Of a stretch of 64,000 nt of DNA, positions 1 through 9,706 are shown in pieces. Source of the stretch: Halosimplex aquaticum (lineage in GTDB: Archaea > Halobacteriota > Halobacteria > Halobacteriales > Haloarculaceae). The stretch's first letter is position 1. Each line of letters begins with the position of its first letter. The stretch is from NCBI RefSeq assembly GCF_028747785.1, contig NZ_CP118158.1:1054001-1118000 (forward strand), written 5' to 3'. The notes under the pieces were generated by a model. That model made no database searches. It had not been told where the DNA came from and saw nothing but the letters and a program-made list of their open reading frames with translations. Position numbers and translations under genes: made by a program.

Positions 1-1506
1 CTGATGATCGTCGGCGCCGTGCTCGCGACGGTCTCGAGCGCGAACGCGAGCATCCTCTCGGCGGCGCGGGTCAACTTCGCGATGGGCCGCGACCGCATCC
101 TCGTCAACTGGCTCAACGAGGTCCACGAGCGGTTCCGGACGCCCTACCGCTCGATCACCGCGACGGGGATCATCACGCTGGTGCTCATCGCCTTCGGCGT
201 CGGGATCGGGACGCTGGCCGAGACGGCGAGTTTCATGTACCTGATCACCTACGCTCTCGTCCACGTCGGCGTGATCGTCCTCCGGCGCGCGAACCCCGAC
301 GACTACGATCCGGCCTTCCGCATCCCGAACGTCCTCTACCCGATCGTGCCGATCCTCGGGGTGCTGTCGTGTCTCGGCGTCCTCGTCCAGATGTCGATCC
401 GCTGGACGCCGACGGACCTCGCCGCCTTCGGCGTCGATCTGGGGGTCATGCTCCCGGTGACGCCGACCGTCGTCGGCCTGATCGGGACGGTCATCGTGAT
501 CGCCGGCGTGGCCTGGTACTACGTCTACGCCCGCGAGCGGGCGCCGAGCGAGAGCCTCGTGGGCGAGGCGATCGCTCCCGCGGAGACGGCGGTCGCCGAC
601 GGCCAGGGGCGCTACCGCGTCGTCGTCCCCGTCGCGAACCCCTCGACCGAGCGGGACCTGCTGCGCATGGCGGCGGCGTCCGCCCACGCCCACGAGGCCG
701 AACACGCGGAAGTGATCGCGGTCAACGTCATCGAGGTTCCCCAGCAGACCTCCCTCACACAGGACCTGGAGTTCGAAGAGGAACGCGTCGAACGCCAGCA
801 GGAACTCCTCGACCAGGCCCGCGACATCGCGGGCAACCTCGACATCGGTCTCCGGACGCGCGCGATCGCCGGTCGCGACGCCGGGTCGGTCATCCTCGAC
901 GTGATCGAGGAGGAAGACGCCGACCACGTCCTCCTCGGCTGGAAGGGGATGCGGAGCCGTCGGGAGCACGTCCTCGGGTCGACGATCGACCCCGTGATCG
1001 GCCGGGCCGACTGCGACGCGACGCTCGTGAAACTCGGGGACGACGGCCAGCGCGGCGACGGCGACGTGATGGTACTCGCCGGCGAGGGCCCCCACGCCCC
1101 CGTGGCCGCGCGACGAGCAGCGGAGTTCGTCTCCGCGGGATCCGACGACGCGACGCTGACGCTGTTCAACGTCCAGGAGCCCGGTGACGACGACGAGACG
1201 ACGGCCGAGGAGCGCGGCGAGGCCGTGATCGCGGACCTGGCCGACCGGGCGGGCATCGAGTACGTGGCCTACGAGTCGCGCGTCGACGTGGCCGAGGACG
1301 TCGAGGAGGCGATCCTCGACGCGGCCGACGAGTACGATACCGTCTGCGTCGGCGCGACTCGCTCCGGCCCCGTCTCGCAGGCGGTCTTCGGCTCGCTCCC
1401 CGAGACCGTCGGCGAGGAAGTCGACCGGACGGTCGTGATGGCCCGCGGTCCGGAGGAGTCTGCCATGTCCGTCCGCGAGGCGGTCGCTCGACGGCTCGAA
1501 GTCTGA
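1..1506 (+). CDS. APC-superfamily amino acid permease fused to two UspA domains (3' part)
   Basis: The reading frame is open from the first base, so the start lies outside the window. About 500 residues are visible. The first 175 hold the last membrane segments of an amino acid/polyamine/organocation permease, with hydrophobic stretches near residues 51-72, 74-93, 110-130 and 152-173. Two tandem universal-stress-protein domains follow (about 203-345 and 352-490). The first ends with a GWKG...GS nucleotide-loop signature and the second with GATRSG...GS. Permeases with soluble UspA tails are common in haloarchaea, where the tail is thought to sense nucleotides and gate transport; substrate is not evident here. 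It converges on a TrkH gene, which fits a transport cluster. Confidence 0.88.
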   Translation: MMIVGAVLATVSSANASILSAARVNFAMGRDRILVNWLNEVHERFRTPYRSITATGIITLVLIAFGVGIGTLAETASFMYLITYALVHVGVIVLRRANPDDYDPAFRIPNVLYPIVPILGVLSCLGVLVQMSIRWTPTDLAAFGVDLGVMLPVTPTVVGLIGTVIVIAGVAWYYVYARERAPSESLVGEAIAPAETAVADGQGRYRVVVPVANPSTERDLLRMAAASAHAHEAEHAEVIAVNVIEVPQQTSLTQDLEFEEERVERQQELLDQARDIAGNLDIGLRTRAIAGRDAGSVILDVIEEEDADHVLLGWKGMRSRREHVLGSTIDPVIGRADCDATLVKLGDDGQRGDGDVMVLAGEGPHAPVAARRAAEFVSAGSDDATLTLFNVQEPGDDDETTAEERGEAVIADLADRAGIEYVAYESRVDVAEDVEEAILDAADEYDTVCVGATRSGPVSQAVFGSLPETVGEEVDRTVVMARGPEESAMSVREAVARRLEV

Positions 1507-1574
1507 GGTACCCAGTCGCGTCGACAGCTGTCCTTCTCGACCGGTTCTGTGAATCCGTCCGGACGTCCCACGCG

Positions 1575-3095
1575 TTACCGCCGCCAGAACGCCCCGGTGA
1601 ACAGCACGAGGACCGGGATGATCTCCAGGCGGCCGATGAGCATCAGGAACGACATCAGCAGCTTCGACGTCCAGGGGAACTCGAGGTAGCTGCCGAAGGG
1701 CCCGAGTTGGCCGAATCCCGGACCGATGTTCCCGATGGTCGCGATGCTCGCGCTGACCGCTTCCAGGGTCGTCAACTCCATCCCGACGCGGCCGGCGTCG
1801 AGGGCGATGAGCACCGTCGCGACGCCGAACAGGAGCAGGTAGAGGAGCGTGAACCCGTATATCGCCTTGATGACCTCCTCGTCGATGACGAACCCGCCGA
1901 GCCTGACGGGCTTGACGGCGTTGGGGTGGGCCGTCGTGAACAGCTGTCGCCGGACCGATTTGAAGACGACCAGCCACCTGACGACCTTCACGCCGCCGCC
2001 GGTCGACCCGGCCGAGCCGCCGATGAACATCGCGAACAGCAACACGACCTGGGAGGTGTTATCCCAGTCGGCGAAGTCGCTCGTCGCGTACCCCGTCGAG
2101 TTCAGCAGCGAGGCGATCTGGAAGGCGGCCTGTCTGAGCGAGTTCTCCAGGGCGCCCTGGGTCACCCCCCCGAGTTCGAGCGTCGGCGCCGACCCCAGGA
2201 ACAGGAGCACCCACAGCAGCAGCGTCAGGCAGACGTTGGCTCCGATGTACGCCTGGAACTCGCGGTTCTGGAAAAAGGATCCGTACTCGCGCTGGAGCAG
2301 GTAGTAAAACAGCGCGAAGTTGGTGCCGGCGATCAGCATGAAGGGGATCACGACCCACTGGACGGCCGGCGAGAACGCCGCGATGCTGTCGGCCTCCGGC
2401 GAGAACCCGCCGGTCGGAAGGGTGGTGAAGGCGTGGGCGACGGCGTTGTAGACGCCCATGTTCTCGGCCAGGTGGGTCTGGTTCAGCGCCAGCAGCAGCA
2501 GGACGTACAGGACCGTGAACCCGAGGTAGAACAGCCAGAGCAGACGAGCGGTTTCGGCGATCCGGGGCGTGAGCCGCTGGAGTTCGGGACCGGGCGCTTC
2601 AGACTCGATCAGTTGCGCGCCGTTGACGGCGACTTCCGGGAAGATGGCGACCATCAGCACGATGATCCCCATTCCGCCGAGCCACTGCGTGAGTTGGCGC
2701 CAGATCATGATCGCGTGGGAGTGGTACTCGACCGAGATCGTCCCCATGACGGTCGCTCCCGTCGTCGTGAAACCGCTCACGCTCTCGAAGGTGGCGTTGA
2801 CCGGATGGGCGATCGTCCCGGTCGACCCGAAGAGGTAGGGGAGCGTCCCGACCAGGGGGACGAGGAACCACGAGAGGCTGACGAACAGGAGCGCTTCGCG
2901 CGCGCCCAGGTCGCCGGCGTCCTCGAACTGTTCGAGGACGAGGCCGATCGCGACGGTCACGGCGATCGAGACGAGGAAGACGACGACGTCTTCCTGGTAG
3001 ACGAGCGCGACGAACAGGGGGATCAGCATCGCGACCGCGAGGTACTTGACGACGGTCCCCGTCAGCGCGACGCTCTGGCGCCACCGAACGGTCAC
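1575..3095 (-). CDS. trkH: TrkH family potassium uptake membrane subunit
   Basis: Membrane pore of a Trk/Ktr-type K+ uptake system. The protein carries the four pore-loop repeats of the family: SGFTTTGATV, TTLPTGGFS, NSTGYATSDF and NIGPGFGQLG, plus the STGGGVKV turn and a RLEIIPVLVL end. I place the start at one of the twin GTG codons (3098 or 3095), giving about 506 residues and a start like other TrkH proteins. The frame stays open to an ATG at 3161, but that extension is arginine-rich and unlike the rest. It is divergent from a two-RCK TrkA gene, the expected gating partner. Confidence 0.93.
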   Translation of the reverse strand: MTVRWRQSVALTGTVVKYLAVAMLIPLFVALVYQEDVVVFLVSIAVTVAIGLVLEQFEDAGDLGAREALLFVSLSWFLVPLVGTLPYLFGSTGTIAHPVNATFESVSGFTTTGATVMGTISVEYHSHAIMIWRQLTQWLGGMGIIVLMVAIFPEVAVNGAQLIESEAPGPELQRLTPRIAETARLLWLFYLGFTVLYVLLLLALNQTHLAENMGVYNAVAHAFTTLPTGGFSPEADSIAAFSPAVQWVVIPFMLIAGTNFALFYYLLQREYGSFFQNREFQAYIGANVCLTLLLWVLLFLGSAPTLELGGVTQGALENSLRQAAFQIASLLNSTGYATSDFADWDNTSQVVLLFAMFIGGSAGSTGGGVKVVRWLVVFKSVRRQLFTTAHPNAVKPVRLGGFVIDEEVIKAIYGFTLLYLLLFGVATVLIALDAGRVGMELTTLEAVSASIATIGNIGPGFGQLGPFGSYLEFPWTSKLLMSFLMLIGRLEIIPVLVLFTGAFWRR

Positions 3096-3333
3096 CACGG
3101 TCCATCGCCTCCGTCGCGGCTTCGCTGTTCGACCGGTCGAGCCTCCGCTCGCCCGGCGCACGGACGACGCCGCCGCTGCCTCCGGGATCGGTCACGATAT
3201 CCCCCTCTCCAGAACACAGTTACTGGCCGATGTGACGGGGAGACGCCGGATAATTGCTTTGGTCGGGATCAGTCCGTTCACGGGCGAAGGAAATTCACTT
3301 CCCGGTGGGACGGCAACACCGTCATATGAATCC

Positions 3334-3339
3334 GGAGGG
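3334..3339 (+). promoter_or_regulatory. Shine-Dalgarno that fixes the trkA start
   Basis: GGAGGG lies six bases before the GTG at 3346. The Rossmann fold (RIVIVGAGEVG) begins at the next codon. This site decides the start against the much longer open frame that begins at 3046. Confidence 0.6.
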
Positions 3340-3345
3340 TCCCGA

Positions 3346-4677
3346 GTGCGGATAGTCATCGTCGGCGCCGGCGAGGTCGGGTCGACGACCGCGGAGAGCC
3401 TCTGCGAGGAGCACGAAGTGGTCGTCGTCGACAGGGACTCCGAGCGGGTCGAGTCGCTGACCTACGACATGGACGTCCTCCCGATCGAGGGCGACGCCTC
3501 GGAGATGGCGACGCTCGAAGAGGCGGGGGTCGGCGAGGCGGATCTGCTCATCGCCAGCACCGACGACGACGAGACCAACATCATCGCCTGCGGCATCGCC
3601 AAGGTCTGCGGCGACGTGTTCACCATCGCGCGGACGAAGAGCCCGAAGTACCTGCGGCCGTGGGAGCGCGGCAAGCGCGCGTTCGGCGTCGACTTCATGG
3701 TCTGTACCGACCTGCTCGCCGCGGAGGCTATCGTCGGCGTGACCGGTCTCCCGACCGCGCAGGACGTCGACAGCTTCGCGGACGGCCTCGTCCAGATGAC
3801 CGAGTTCGAGATCCCCCCCGGAAGCCCGGTCGCCGACCAGACCGTCGCCGAGGCCGACCGGTTCGACTCGCTGACGTTCGCTGGCGTCATCCGGGACGGC
3901 GAGGTCATCATCCCTCGCGGCGAGACGGTACTGCGCACCGGCGACGACGTCATCGCCATCGGGAACCCGGAGAGCATGCGCGAGTTCAGCGCGGCTATCG
4001 CGCCGGAACAGGACGACCCGAAGAACGTCGTCATCGTGGGCGGCGGCCAGATCGGCTACCAGACCGCGCGCTTGCTCGAAGACGGCGGGTTCTCGCCGCG
4101 ACTCATCGAGCGCAACGGCGAGCGCGCCCGCTGGCTCGCCGAACAGCTCCCGCGGACCACCGTCATCAACGGCGATCCCACGGACCAGGATCTCCTCTCC
4201 CAGGAGAACGTCGGCGACGCCGACGTTCTGATCTCGGCGCTGGAGACCGACCAGCAGAACCTGCTCGTGACGCTCCTGAGCAGCCGGCTGGGCGCCAAGC
4301 GGGCTATCGCCGTGGTCGAGACGGCCGACTTCGTCGACCTGTTCGAGACGGTCGGCGTCGACGTGGCGGTCAGCCCGCGAAACGTCACCGCCGAGGAGAT
4401 CACCCGCTTCACCCGCGAGCGACGCGCGGAGAACGTCGCCATCATCGAGGGCGACCAGGCCGAGGTCCTCGAACTCGAGGTCGAGGCCGACAGCATCCTC
4501 GCCGACCGCTCGATCAGGGAGGCCGCCGCCGACTTCCCGCACGGCGCGGTCATCGGCGCTATCGCGCGCGACGGCGCCCACATCAACCCGCGGGGCGATA
4601 CGATCGTCCGTGAGGGCGACCACGTCATCGTTTTCGCAGACCGTGACGCGCTTTCGGAAGTCGCAGAACGGATGTAG
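3346..4677 (+). CDS. trkA: TrkA, potassium uptake regulatory subunit with two RCK modules
   Basis: Cytoplasmic NAD(H)-binding gating subunit for TrkH. The 443-residue protein has two RCK_N Rossmann folds, VIVGAGEVGSTTAE at the N terminus and VVIVGGGQIGYQTARL near residue 226. Each is followed by an RCK_C (TrkA_C) domain with patterns such as RGETVLRTGDDVIAIG and RGDTIVREGDHVIVF. The GTG start is supported by a GGAGGG ribosome site. Divergent trkH and the later trkH/trkA pair suggest two related uptake systems that could share or exchange subunits; this is inference. Confidence 0.93.
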   Translation: MRIVIVGAGEVGSTTAESLCEEHEVVVVDRDSERVESLTYDMDVLPIEGDASEMATLEEAGVGEADLLIASTDDDETNIIACGIAKVCGDVFTIARTKSPKYLRPWERGKRAFGVDFMVCTDLLAAEAIVGVTGLPTAQDVDSFADGLVQMTEFEIPPGSPVADQTVAEADRFDSLTFAGVIRDGEVIIPRGETVLRTGDDVIAIGNPESMREFSAAIAPEQDDPKNVVIVGGGQIGYQTARLLEDGGFSPRLIERNGERARWLAEQLPRTTVINGDPTDQDLLSQENVGDADVLISALETDQQNLLVTLLSSRLGAKRAIAVVETADFVDLFETVGVDVAVSPRNVTAEEITRFTRERRAENVAIIEGDQAEVLELEVEADSILADRSIREAAADFPHGAVIGAIARDGAHINPRGDTIVREGDHVIVFADRDALSEVAERM

Positions 4678-4734
4678 CGGCCGCGAGTTCCACGGCCCGA
4701 TTCCGTCGAGTCGACAGGGGACCCGTCGGTCGGT

Positions 4735-4938
4735 TCACCGACGGGCGCCGTTGTAGGCGACGTACGCGACGAACGAGACGACGTAGAGCGCGACGACGGC
4801 GAACGTCACCGGAGACTGTTCGAAGAGGACCATCGCGAGGACGACGAGCGGTCCCGCGAGCAGTATCGAGTCCAGGACGCGGTCCTCTGCGCCGAATCTG
4901 AACACCGCGCCGACCAGGGGTAGGGTTTCGGGATCCAT
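4735..4938 (-). CDS. Small two-helix membrane protein of the Trk cluster
   Basis: A 67-residue protein beginning MDPETLPLVGAVFRFG, with two hydrophobic segments at about 23-38 and 43-61. I do not recognise a named family. Its ATG at 4938 lies two bases beyond the stop of the second trkH gene on the same strand, so the two are very likely co-transcribed and translated together. The placement suggests an accessory subunit of that TrkH or a small membrane protein of unrelated function. The long open frame continuing to 6297 is arginine-rich and is not coding upstream of this ATG. Confidence 0.65.
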   Translation of the reverse strand: MDPETLPLVGAVFRFGAEDRVLDSILLAGPLVVLAMVLFEQSPVTFAVVALYVVSFVAYVAYNGARR

Positions 4939-4940
4939 GG

Positions 4941-6530
4941 TTATCGGTAGAAGTTGAAGGTGTCGAGCAGGCCCCGTAGCAGGACCAGCACCGGGATGAT
5001 CTCGAGCCGACCGATCCACATGTTGAAGAGGAACATCACCTTCGCGGGGGTGGGCATGTCCGGACCGGTGATGCCCGTGGAGAGGCCGACGTTGCCCTGC
5101 GCGGAGGCGATCTCGAAGATGGCGTTCTCCAGGGTGAACGACGAGTCGATAGTCAGCAACAGCACCGCCAGGCCGACCCCGAGGAACAGGATCCAGAGGA
5201 ACGCGATGATCGCCGCTTCCTCCAGTTCGCGGCTGAGTTCGGCTTCTCCGAGGTTGCGGTCGTCGAGCTTGAGGTACCGAATCGCCGAATCGGGGTAGAA
5301 CACGCCGCGGATGCGGAAGGCCGTCCCCTTGACCAGCGTGATCAGCCGGATGAGCTTGATGCCGCCGACGGTCGACCCCGCGGCGGCGCCGAGGAACATC
5401 GCGAACGACATCGTGAGCTGTGCCGGTGCGGACCAGTCGCCCACCCCGGTCGTCCCGAAGCCCGTACACGACGCCGCCGAGACGAACTGGAACAGCCCGT
5501 ACCTGATCGTCTGGAACAGCGTCGCCGACGAGCCCGTCAGGACGATGCCGTTCGTGACGGCGACGCGACTCGTCTCGAAGGTGCCGTTGAGCAGCAGCAG
5601 TCCGACGAGCGCGACCGATCCGAGCGAGAAGTACCCCCAGAGCCAGCGGGTCTGCGGGTCGGTGTAGAGGTTCTTCAGGTCGCCCTGCAGCATGAGGTAG
5701 TGGATCGGGAAGGCGATGCTCCCGAGGATCATCACCGGGACCATGGCGAAGTCGATGATGGGGTTGTTGTACTCGCCGATGCTGGCGTCGGTGACGCTGA
5801 ATCCGCCGGTCGCGAGCCCGGTCATCCCGTGGTTGATCGCGTCCCAGGTCGGCATCCCGGCCAGGTAGAGGATGCTGATCGAGACGAACGTGAAGAGGAT
5901 GAAGATCCACCAGATCGTTCGCACGGTCGAGACGATGCTCGGGTGGATCTTCTCCGAACGCGCCTCGCTCTCGTAGAGGGTCAGCGACCCCGAACCGGGG
6001 CGGGCGAGGATGGCGGTAGTGAGGACGATCACGCCGACGCCGCCGATCCACTCGGTGAACGTGCGCCACCACTGCAGCGTCCGCGGCAGCACGGACTCGT
6101 CGTCGGTCATCGTCAGCCCGGTGCCGGTGAACCCGCTCAGCGACTCGAAGAACCCGTTCAGCGGGTTTCGGAACACGGCGAGCGTCGGCGTGTCCATGCC
6201 CGCCGGGACGGCCAGCGGCCCGAAGAACGGGTCGACCGCGACCGTCCAGGCGATCAGAACGAACGGGAGCGTGCCGAACAGGCCGACCAGAAGCCACCCC
6301 GACGCGGCGATCATCATTCCGTGGAGCTTGCCGATCTCGTCGGCATCGCTGTACCGAGTGGTGAGCAGTCGACCGATTCCGAGCGGGATCAACCCGGAGA
6401 CCAGCAGCGCCGGGACCGCGAAGAACTCCCCCCAGGCGACGGAGACGACGATAGAGGCGAACACGATCCCGGAGAGCGCGGTGAGGATCCGGCCGAGATC
6501 GCGTGCCAGCGGCTTCAGTCGCTGTCTCAT
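4941..6530 (-). CDS. trkH: TrkH family potassium uptake membrane subunit (second copy)
   Basis: A 529-residue multi-spanning K+ uptake pore. Four pore-loop repeats are visible: SGFTGTGLTM, GLATGGFSVTD, SCTGFGTTGVGDW and SAQGNVGLSTGI, with the STVGGIKLIR turn and the RLEIIPVLVLL C-terminal helix. It differs clearly from the first TrkH in the window, so this is not a recent duplication. The gene sits between a single-RCK TrkA gene upstream on the same strand (127 bases away) and a 67-residue membrane protein immediately downstream, forming a probable trkA-trkH-small ORF transcription unit. Confidence 0.93.
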   Translation of the reverse strand: MRQRLKPLARDLGRILTALSGIVFASIVVSVAWGEFFAVPALLVSGLIPLGIGRLLTTRYSDADEIGKLHGMMIAASGWLLVGLFGTLPFVLIAWTVAVDPFFGPLAVPAGMDTPTLAVFRNPLNGFFESLSGFTGTGLTMTDDESVLPRTLQWWRTFTEWIGGVGVIVLTTAILARPGSGSLTLYESEARSEKIHPSIVSTVRTIWWIFILFTFVSISILYLAGMPTWDAINHGMTGLATGGFSVTDASIGEYNNPIIDFAMVPVMILGSIAFPIHYLMLQGDLKNLYTDPQTRWLWGYFSLGSVALVGLLLLNGTFETSRVAVTNGIVLTGSSATLFQTIRYGLFQFVSAASCTGFGTTGVGDWSAPAQLTMSFAMFLGAAAGSTVGGIKLIRLITLVKGTAFRIRGVFYPDSAIRYLKLDDRNLGEAELSRELEEAAIIAFLWILFLGVGLAVLLLTIDSSFTLENAIFEIASAQGNVGLSTGITGPDMPTPAKVMFLFNMWIGRLEIIPVLVLLRGLLDTFNFYR

Positions 6531-6657
6531 TCGCTTGCGAGGTTGGCCGTGCTGGTTTTATAATCCACCGCTCTCGGGCCAGTTACTCCCCGTCGCCTCG
6601 GGCCAACTACGTCCTGTCTCGCGCCGGGCGTGTGGCGACGCGGCGCAGACGACATGG

Positions 6658-7338
6658 TCAGTGGTCCTCTCGGTGACCGAAGATGTCGGTGACTTCCGGC
6701 GTCGCCCCGACCGCCGAGTAGACCGTCACGAGGTCGCCTGCCTGTATCCTGGTTCCGCCCCGCGGCGTGATCGGCTGGTCGGCTTCGTCGCGTTCGATCG
6801 CGACGATGAGCACGTCCTTGGACAGCAGTCCATCGTCGTTGGCCTGCTGGAGCGTCTTGCCGGCTATAGGCGCTCCCTCCTCGACGTCGATCTCGAACAC
6901 CTCGGCCTGCTCGCCGATCCGCATGTAGTCGACGATGGACGGTCGCTTGACCGCCCGATAGAGGTACTCGGCGATGAGTCGCTGGGGGTTCTGCATGACG
7001 TTCACGCCGATCCGGTTGAACAGGTCCATGTGCTCCGGGCTGTGGACGACGGAGACGATGTTGGGAACGTCGAACTCCTGGGCGAGGAGACAGACCATGA
7101 TGTTGGTCGCGTCCTGGTCGGTCGTGCTGATGAGGGCGTCCGCGTCCTCGATACCCGCTTCGCTGAGCGTCTCGTTGTTGGTCGCGTTGGCGTTGAGAAC
7201 GAGCGCGTCGAACTCCGACGCGGCGATGTTGGCGCGCTCCTCGTCCCTCTCGATGACGACGACCTCGTTGCCGCCGCGGGTCGCAATCTCGATCAGCGGC
7301 GTCCCGATGTCGCCGGCACCGACGATGACGATATACAT
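6658..7338 (-). CDS. trkA: TrkA-type regulatory protein with one RCK module
   Basis: A 226-residue cytoplasmic regulator with an N-terminal Rossmann fold (MYIVIVGAGDIGTPLIE), an acidic end to the second strand consistent with NAD(H) binding, and a C-terminal TrkA_C domain (RGGTRIQAGDLVTVYS). I chose the ATG at 7338 because the fold begins there; an upstream ATG would add eight residues. At half the length of the first TrkA, it should act as a dimer or tetramer with the adjacent TrkH. Confidence 0.9.
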   Translation of the reverse strand: MYIVIVGAGDIGTPLIEIATRGGNEVVVIERDEERANIAASEFDALVLNANATNNETLSEAGIEDADALISTTDQDATNIMVCLLAQEFDVPNIVSVVHSPEHMDLFNRIGVNVMQNPQRLIAEYLYRAVKRPSIVDYMRIGEQAEVFEIDVEEGAPIAGKTLQQANDDGLLSKDVLIVAIERDEADQPITPRGGTRIQAGDLVTVYSAVGATPEVTDIFGHREDH

Positions 7339-7453
7339 CCGTGGCCGGACATTCAGACCCACTCCCCGAAAACTTACTGTTCCCGCCGTCCCGCCGTGTG
7401 AGCAAACGCGCCGCCGCCAGAACGCGTATTATCGTGGGTCACCTAACGGCGTC

Positions 7454-8980
7454 GTGGAGCAGTCGTGGCCACCGCCGCGGGCGGCGACGCTCGCCGCGCT
7501 CGTCGTGTTGCTCGTCCTCGCCGGAGCGGGGTCGCTCGTCCTCTCGACGGTCTCGACGGAGGCCGTCGCGTCGGACACCACCCCGCAGAAGCTCGTCGAG
7601 CCCAAGCCCGGCGAGAACGTCTTCTGGCCGTACACCAGCCGGCAGCGCTCGCCGGCGGGGCGGACGCTGGCGATAAACGTCGTCGTCTACGCCGACGCCG
7701 AGACGGTCCGCTTCTACCTCAGCGAGCGCCGGGACGCCACCTGGAACGAGACCGAAGAGCGCTGGCAGGACGTCGACCCCGACGATGGTGAACGGAACGA
7801 GGTCGACGCGGCCAACCAGACGGTCGTCGAGTGGGGGGCCGCCCGCGGCGCGAAGCGGTTCCTCTACGTCCACGACCGGGCGCTCACCGAGGAGGGGCCG
7901 AACGAGACGACGCGGCGGCCCTACCGCGCGCTCCCGTTCACCGGCGGCGTCGGCGAGGCCGGCGGCGAGTGGATCGACGAGACCTACCAGTTACACGACG
8001 GGAAGTACTTCGCGTCGCGCTACCACCTGCGCGTCTACGAGTCGCCTTACGAGTCCGACGAGTGGGTCGCCATCCAGGCCCACAGCGACCACTGGGACTG
8101 GTTCCGGCTCAGACACACCGTCCACGACACCGAGAACGCCCAGGACTACGTGGAGTCGGAGTTCTGGGGGAATCCGGCCGTCGACGCCGTCTGGCGGATG
8201 TACCTCGACAACCCGAAGGGCGTCGGCTCCGACGGCTGGGCGACGGTGGTCGACTTCCGCGGCGTGTCGAACCCGCTCCCGGACGCGAAGACCGCCGGGG
8301 CCGCGGCCCTGGCGGGGTTCGTCGCCGTCCGGCCCGGCCGCTCCCGGACTCTGCTCGCCCGGCTCGTCGGCGCGGACGCCGCCGCGCTCGACGGCTCCCC
8401 GACCGCGGCGGTCGACCCTCCCGGCAGATCCGTAGACTCGCCCGCCGCGTCCGCCGACCGCCTCCTCGTGTCGAGAGTCCGGATCGCGGCGGCGCTGCGC
8501 TCGTGGGACCGGCTTGACGGCCGACAGGTCGCGCTCGCCTCGTGGGCGCTGTCGTACGCACTGCTGTTCGCGGCGCTGTTCCTCCTCTACCTGTCGGTCA
8601 GGTTCGGCGGGATCGCGCTGGAAGAGCGGTTCCACGAGACGTCGCCGAAGGTGATCGCCGCCGCGCTGTATCCCGTGCTCGCGTTCGGTCTCCCGATCGC
8701 CGCGTACTCGTTCGGTCGCGGGCTGGAGCAGACCCGGTGTTTCGCCGTCGCCGCGCTCGGGATCGGAGCGGCCATGGTCGTCGACTATCAGTTCCTCGGC
8801 GTCACGGTCCTCCCCCTCGACGTGGTGCTGCACCGGCTCGGCATCGCCACGGCGCTCGGACTCGTCGCGGCCGGGTCGGTCCACGGTGAGGCGTCGATGG
8901 AGCGGGTCAACCGGTTCCTCGCCGCGGGCGTCCTGCTGTGGGTCTACCTCCTGATCGCACCGCTGGTCGGCTGGCTGTGA
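7454..8980 (+). CDS. Membrane protein of unknown function with large extracellular domain
   Basis: About 508 residues from a GTG at 7454. A start-proximal hydrophobic segment (AATLAALVVLLVLAGAGSLV) is followed by about 320 residues that look exported: acidic, with NET and NQT glycosylation sequons and many aromatic residues. At least four membrane helices follow, near residues 360-380, 395-415, 425-450 and 480-505. I do not recognise the family. It converges on a methyltransferase gene. The upstream part of the open frame (6974-7453) is antisense to trkA and is not coding. The start is uncertain because no clear ribosome site precedes it. Confidence 0.7.
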   Translation: MEQSWPPPRAATLAALVVLLVLAGAGSLVLSTVSTEAVASDTTPQKLVEPKPGENVFWPYTSRQRSPAGRTLAINVVVYADAETVRFYLSERRDATWNETEERWQDVDPDDGERNEVDAANQTVVEWGAARGAKRFLYVHDRALTEEGPNETTRRPYRALPFTGGVGEAGGEWIDETYQLHDGKYFASRYHLRVYESPYESDEWVAIQAHSDHWDWFRLRHTVHDTENAQDYVESEFWGNPAVDAVWRMYLDNPKGVGSDGWATVVDFRGVSNPLPDAKTAGAAALAGFVAVRPGRSRTLLARLVGADAAALDGSPTAAVDPPGRSVDSPAASADRLLVSRVRIAAALRSWDRLDGRQVALASWALSYALLFAALFLLYLSVRFGGIALEERFHETSPKVIAAALYPVLAFGLPIAAYSFGRGLEQTRCFAVAALGIGAAMVVDYQFLGVTVLPLDVVLHRLGIATALGLVAAGSVHGEASMERVNRFLAAGVLLWVYLLIAPLVGWL

Positions 8981-8992
8981 ACGGCCGGGCGG

Positions 8993-9616
8993 TCACGCGA
9001 CCGCGCAGACGGCGACCCAGCCGCCCTCCGCGTCGACGTCGCGCACCGTGAACCCCGCATCCGTGAACAGTTCGGTGACGGTCTCGGGGTCGTAGCGCTC
9101 GAAGTGGCGCTCGTCGGCGTCGTACGGGCTCTCCCGGTCGCGGTCGACGGGGGCGTCCGAGCGCTTCAGCGAGACGAGCACGACCCCGCCGTCGCGGAGG
9201 ACGCGCTCGAAGTCGTCGAGCGTCGCCGGGACCTCCGCCTCGGGGACGTGCAGCAGCGACGCGCAGGCCCACAGTCCGTCGAACCCGTCGTCGGCGAACG
9301 GCAGCGCCCGCATGTCTCCGCGGACGACAGTCGCCCCGGGCACGCGTTCGCGCGTCTGGTCGAGAAACGATAGCGTGAGATCGAACGAGACCGGGTCGAA
9401 GCCGGCCTCGGCGAAGGCCGCCGACTCCCAGCCCGGGCCGCAGCCGACGTCGAGGACGCGCGGTGGACTGTCCGCGTCGGTGTCGCTCGCCTCGTCGACG
9501 GCGGTGACGAACCGTTCGACGATATCGGCGACGACGTCGCGGTCCCCGTGGAGGTCGGCGTACGTGTCGGCGACGCGCTCGTAGGTCTCGACCGTTCTGC
9601 GGACGCGTTCGTCCAT
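8993..9616 (-). CDS. Class I SAM-dependent methyltransferase
   Basis: A 207-residue protein starting [23 protein letters not shown]. The SAM-binding glycine motif [12 protein letters not shown] is near residue 53, followed by the acidic post-II motif and the motif IV-like region [13 protein letters not shown], which matches the Methyltransf_11/25 group. The substrate cannot be told from the sequence. The gene is read towards the preceding membrane protein and is divergent from adk, with a short intergenic space. The open frame extends far upstream to 11584, but only this part reads as protein. Confidence 0.87.
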   Translation of the reverse strand: MDERVRRTVETYERVADTYADLHGDRDVVADIVERFVTAVDEASDTDADSPPRVLDVGCGPGWESAAFAEAGFDPVSFDLTLSFLDQTRERVPGATVVRGDMRALPFADDGFDGLWACASLLHVPEAEVPATLDDFERVLRDGGVVLVSLKRSDAPVDRDRESPYDADERHFERYDPETVTELFTDAGFTVRDVDAEGGWVAVCAVA

Positions 9617-9706
9617 TCGCGCGGGAGTGCTCGCGGCGGGGACGTAAGCGTGACGCCCGGCGACCAGAACGACACTAAAAAGAGGAGGACCGTCGAAGCC
9701 CGGGGT

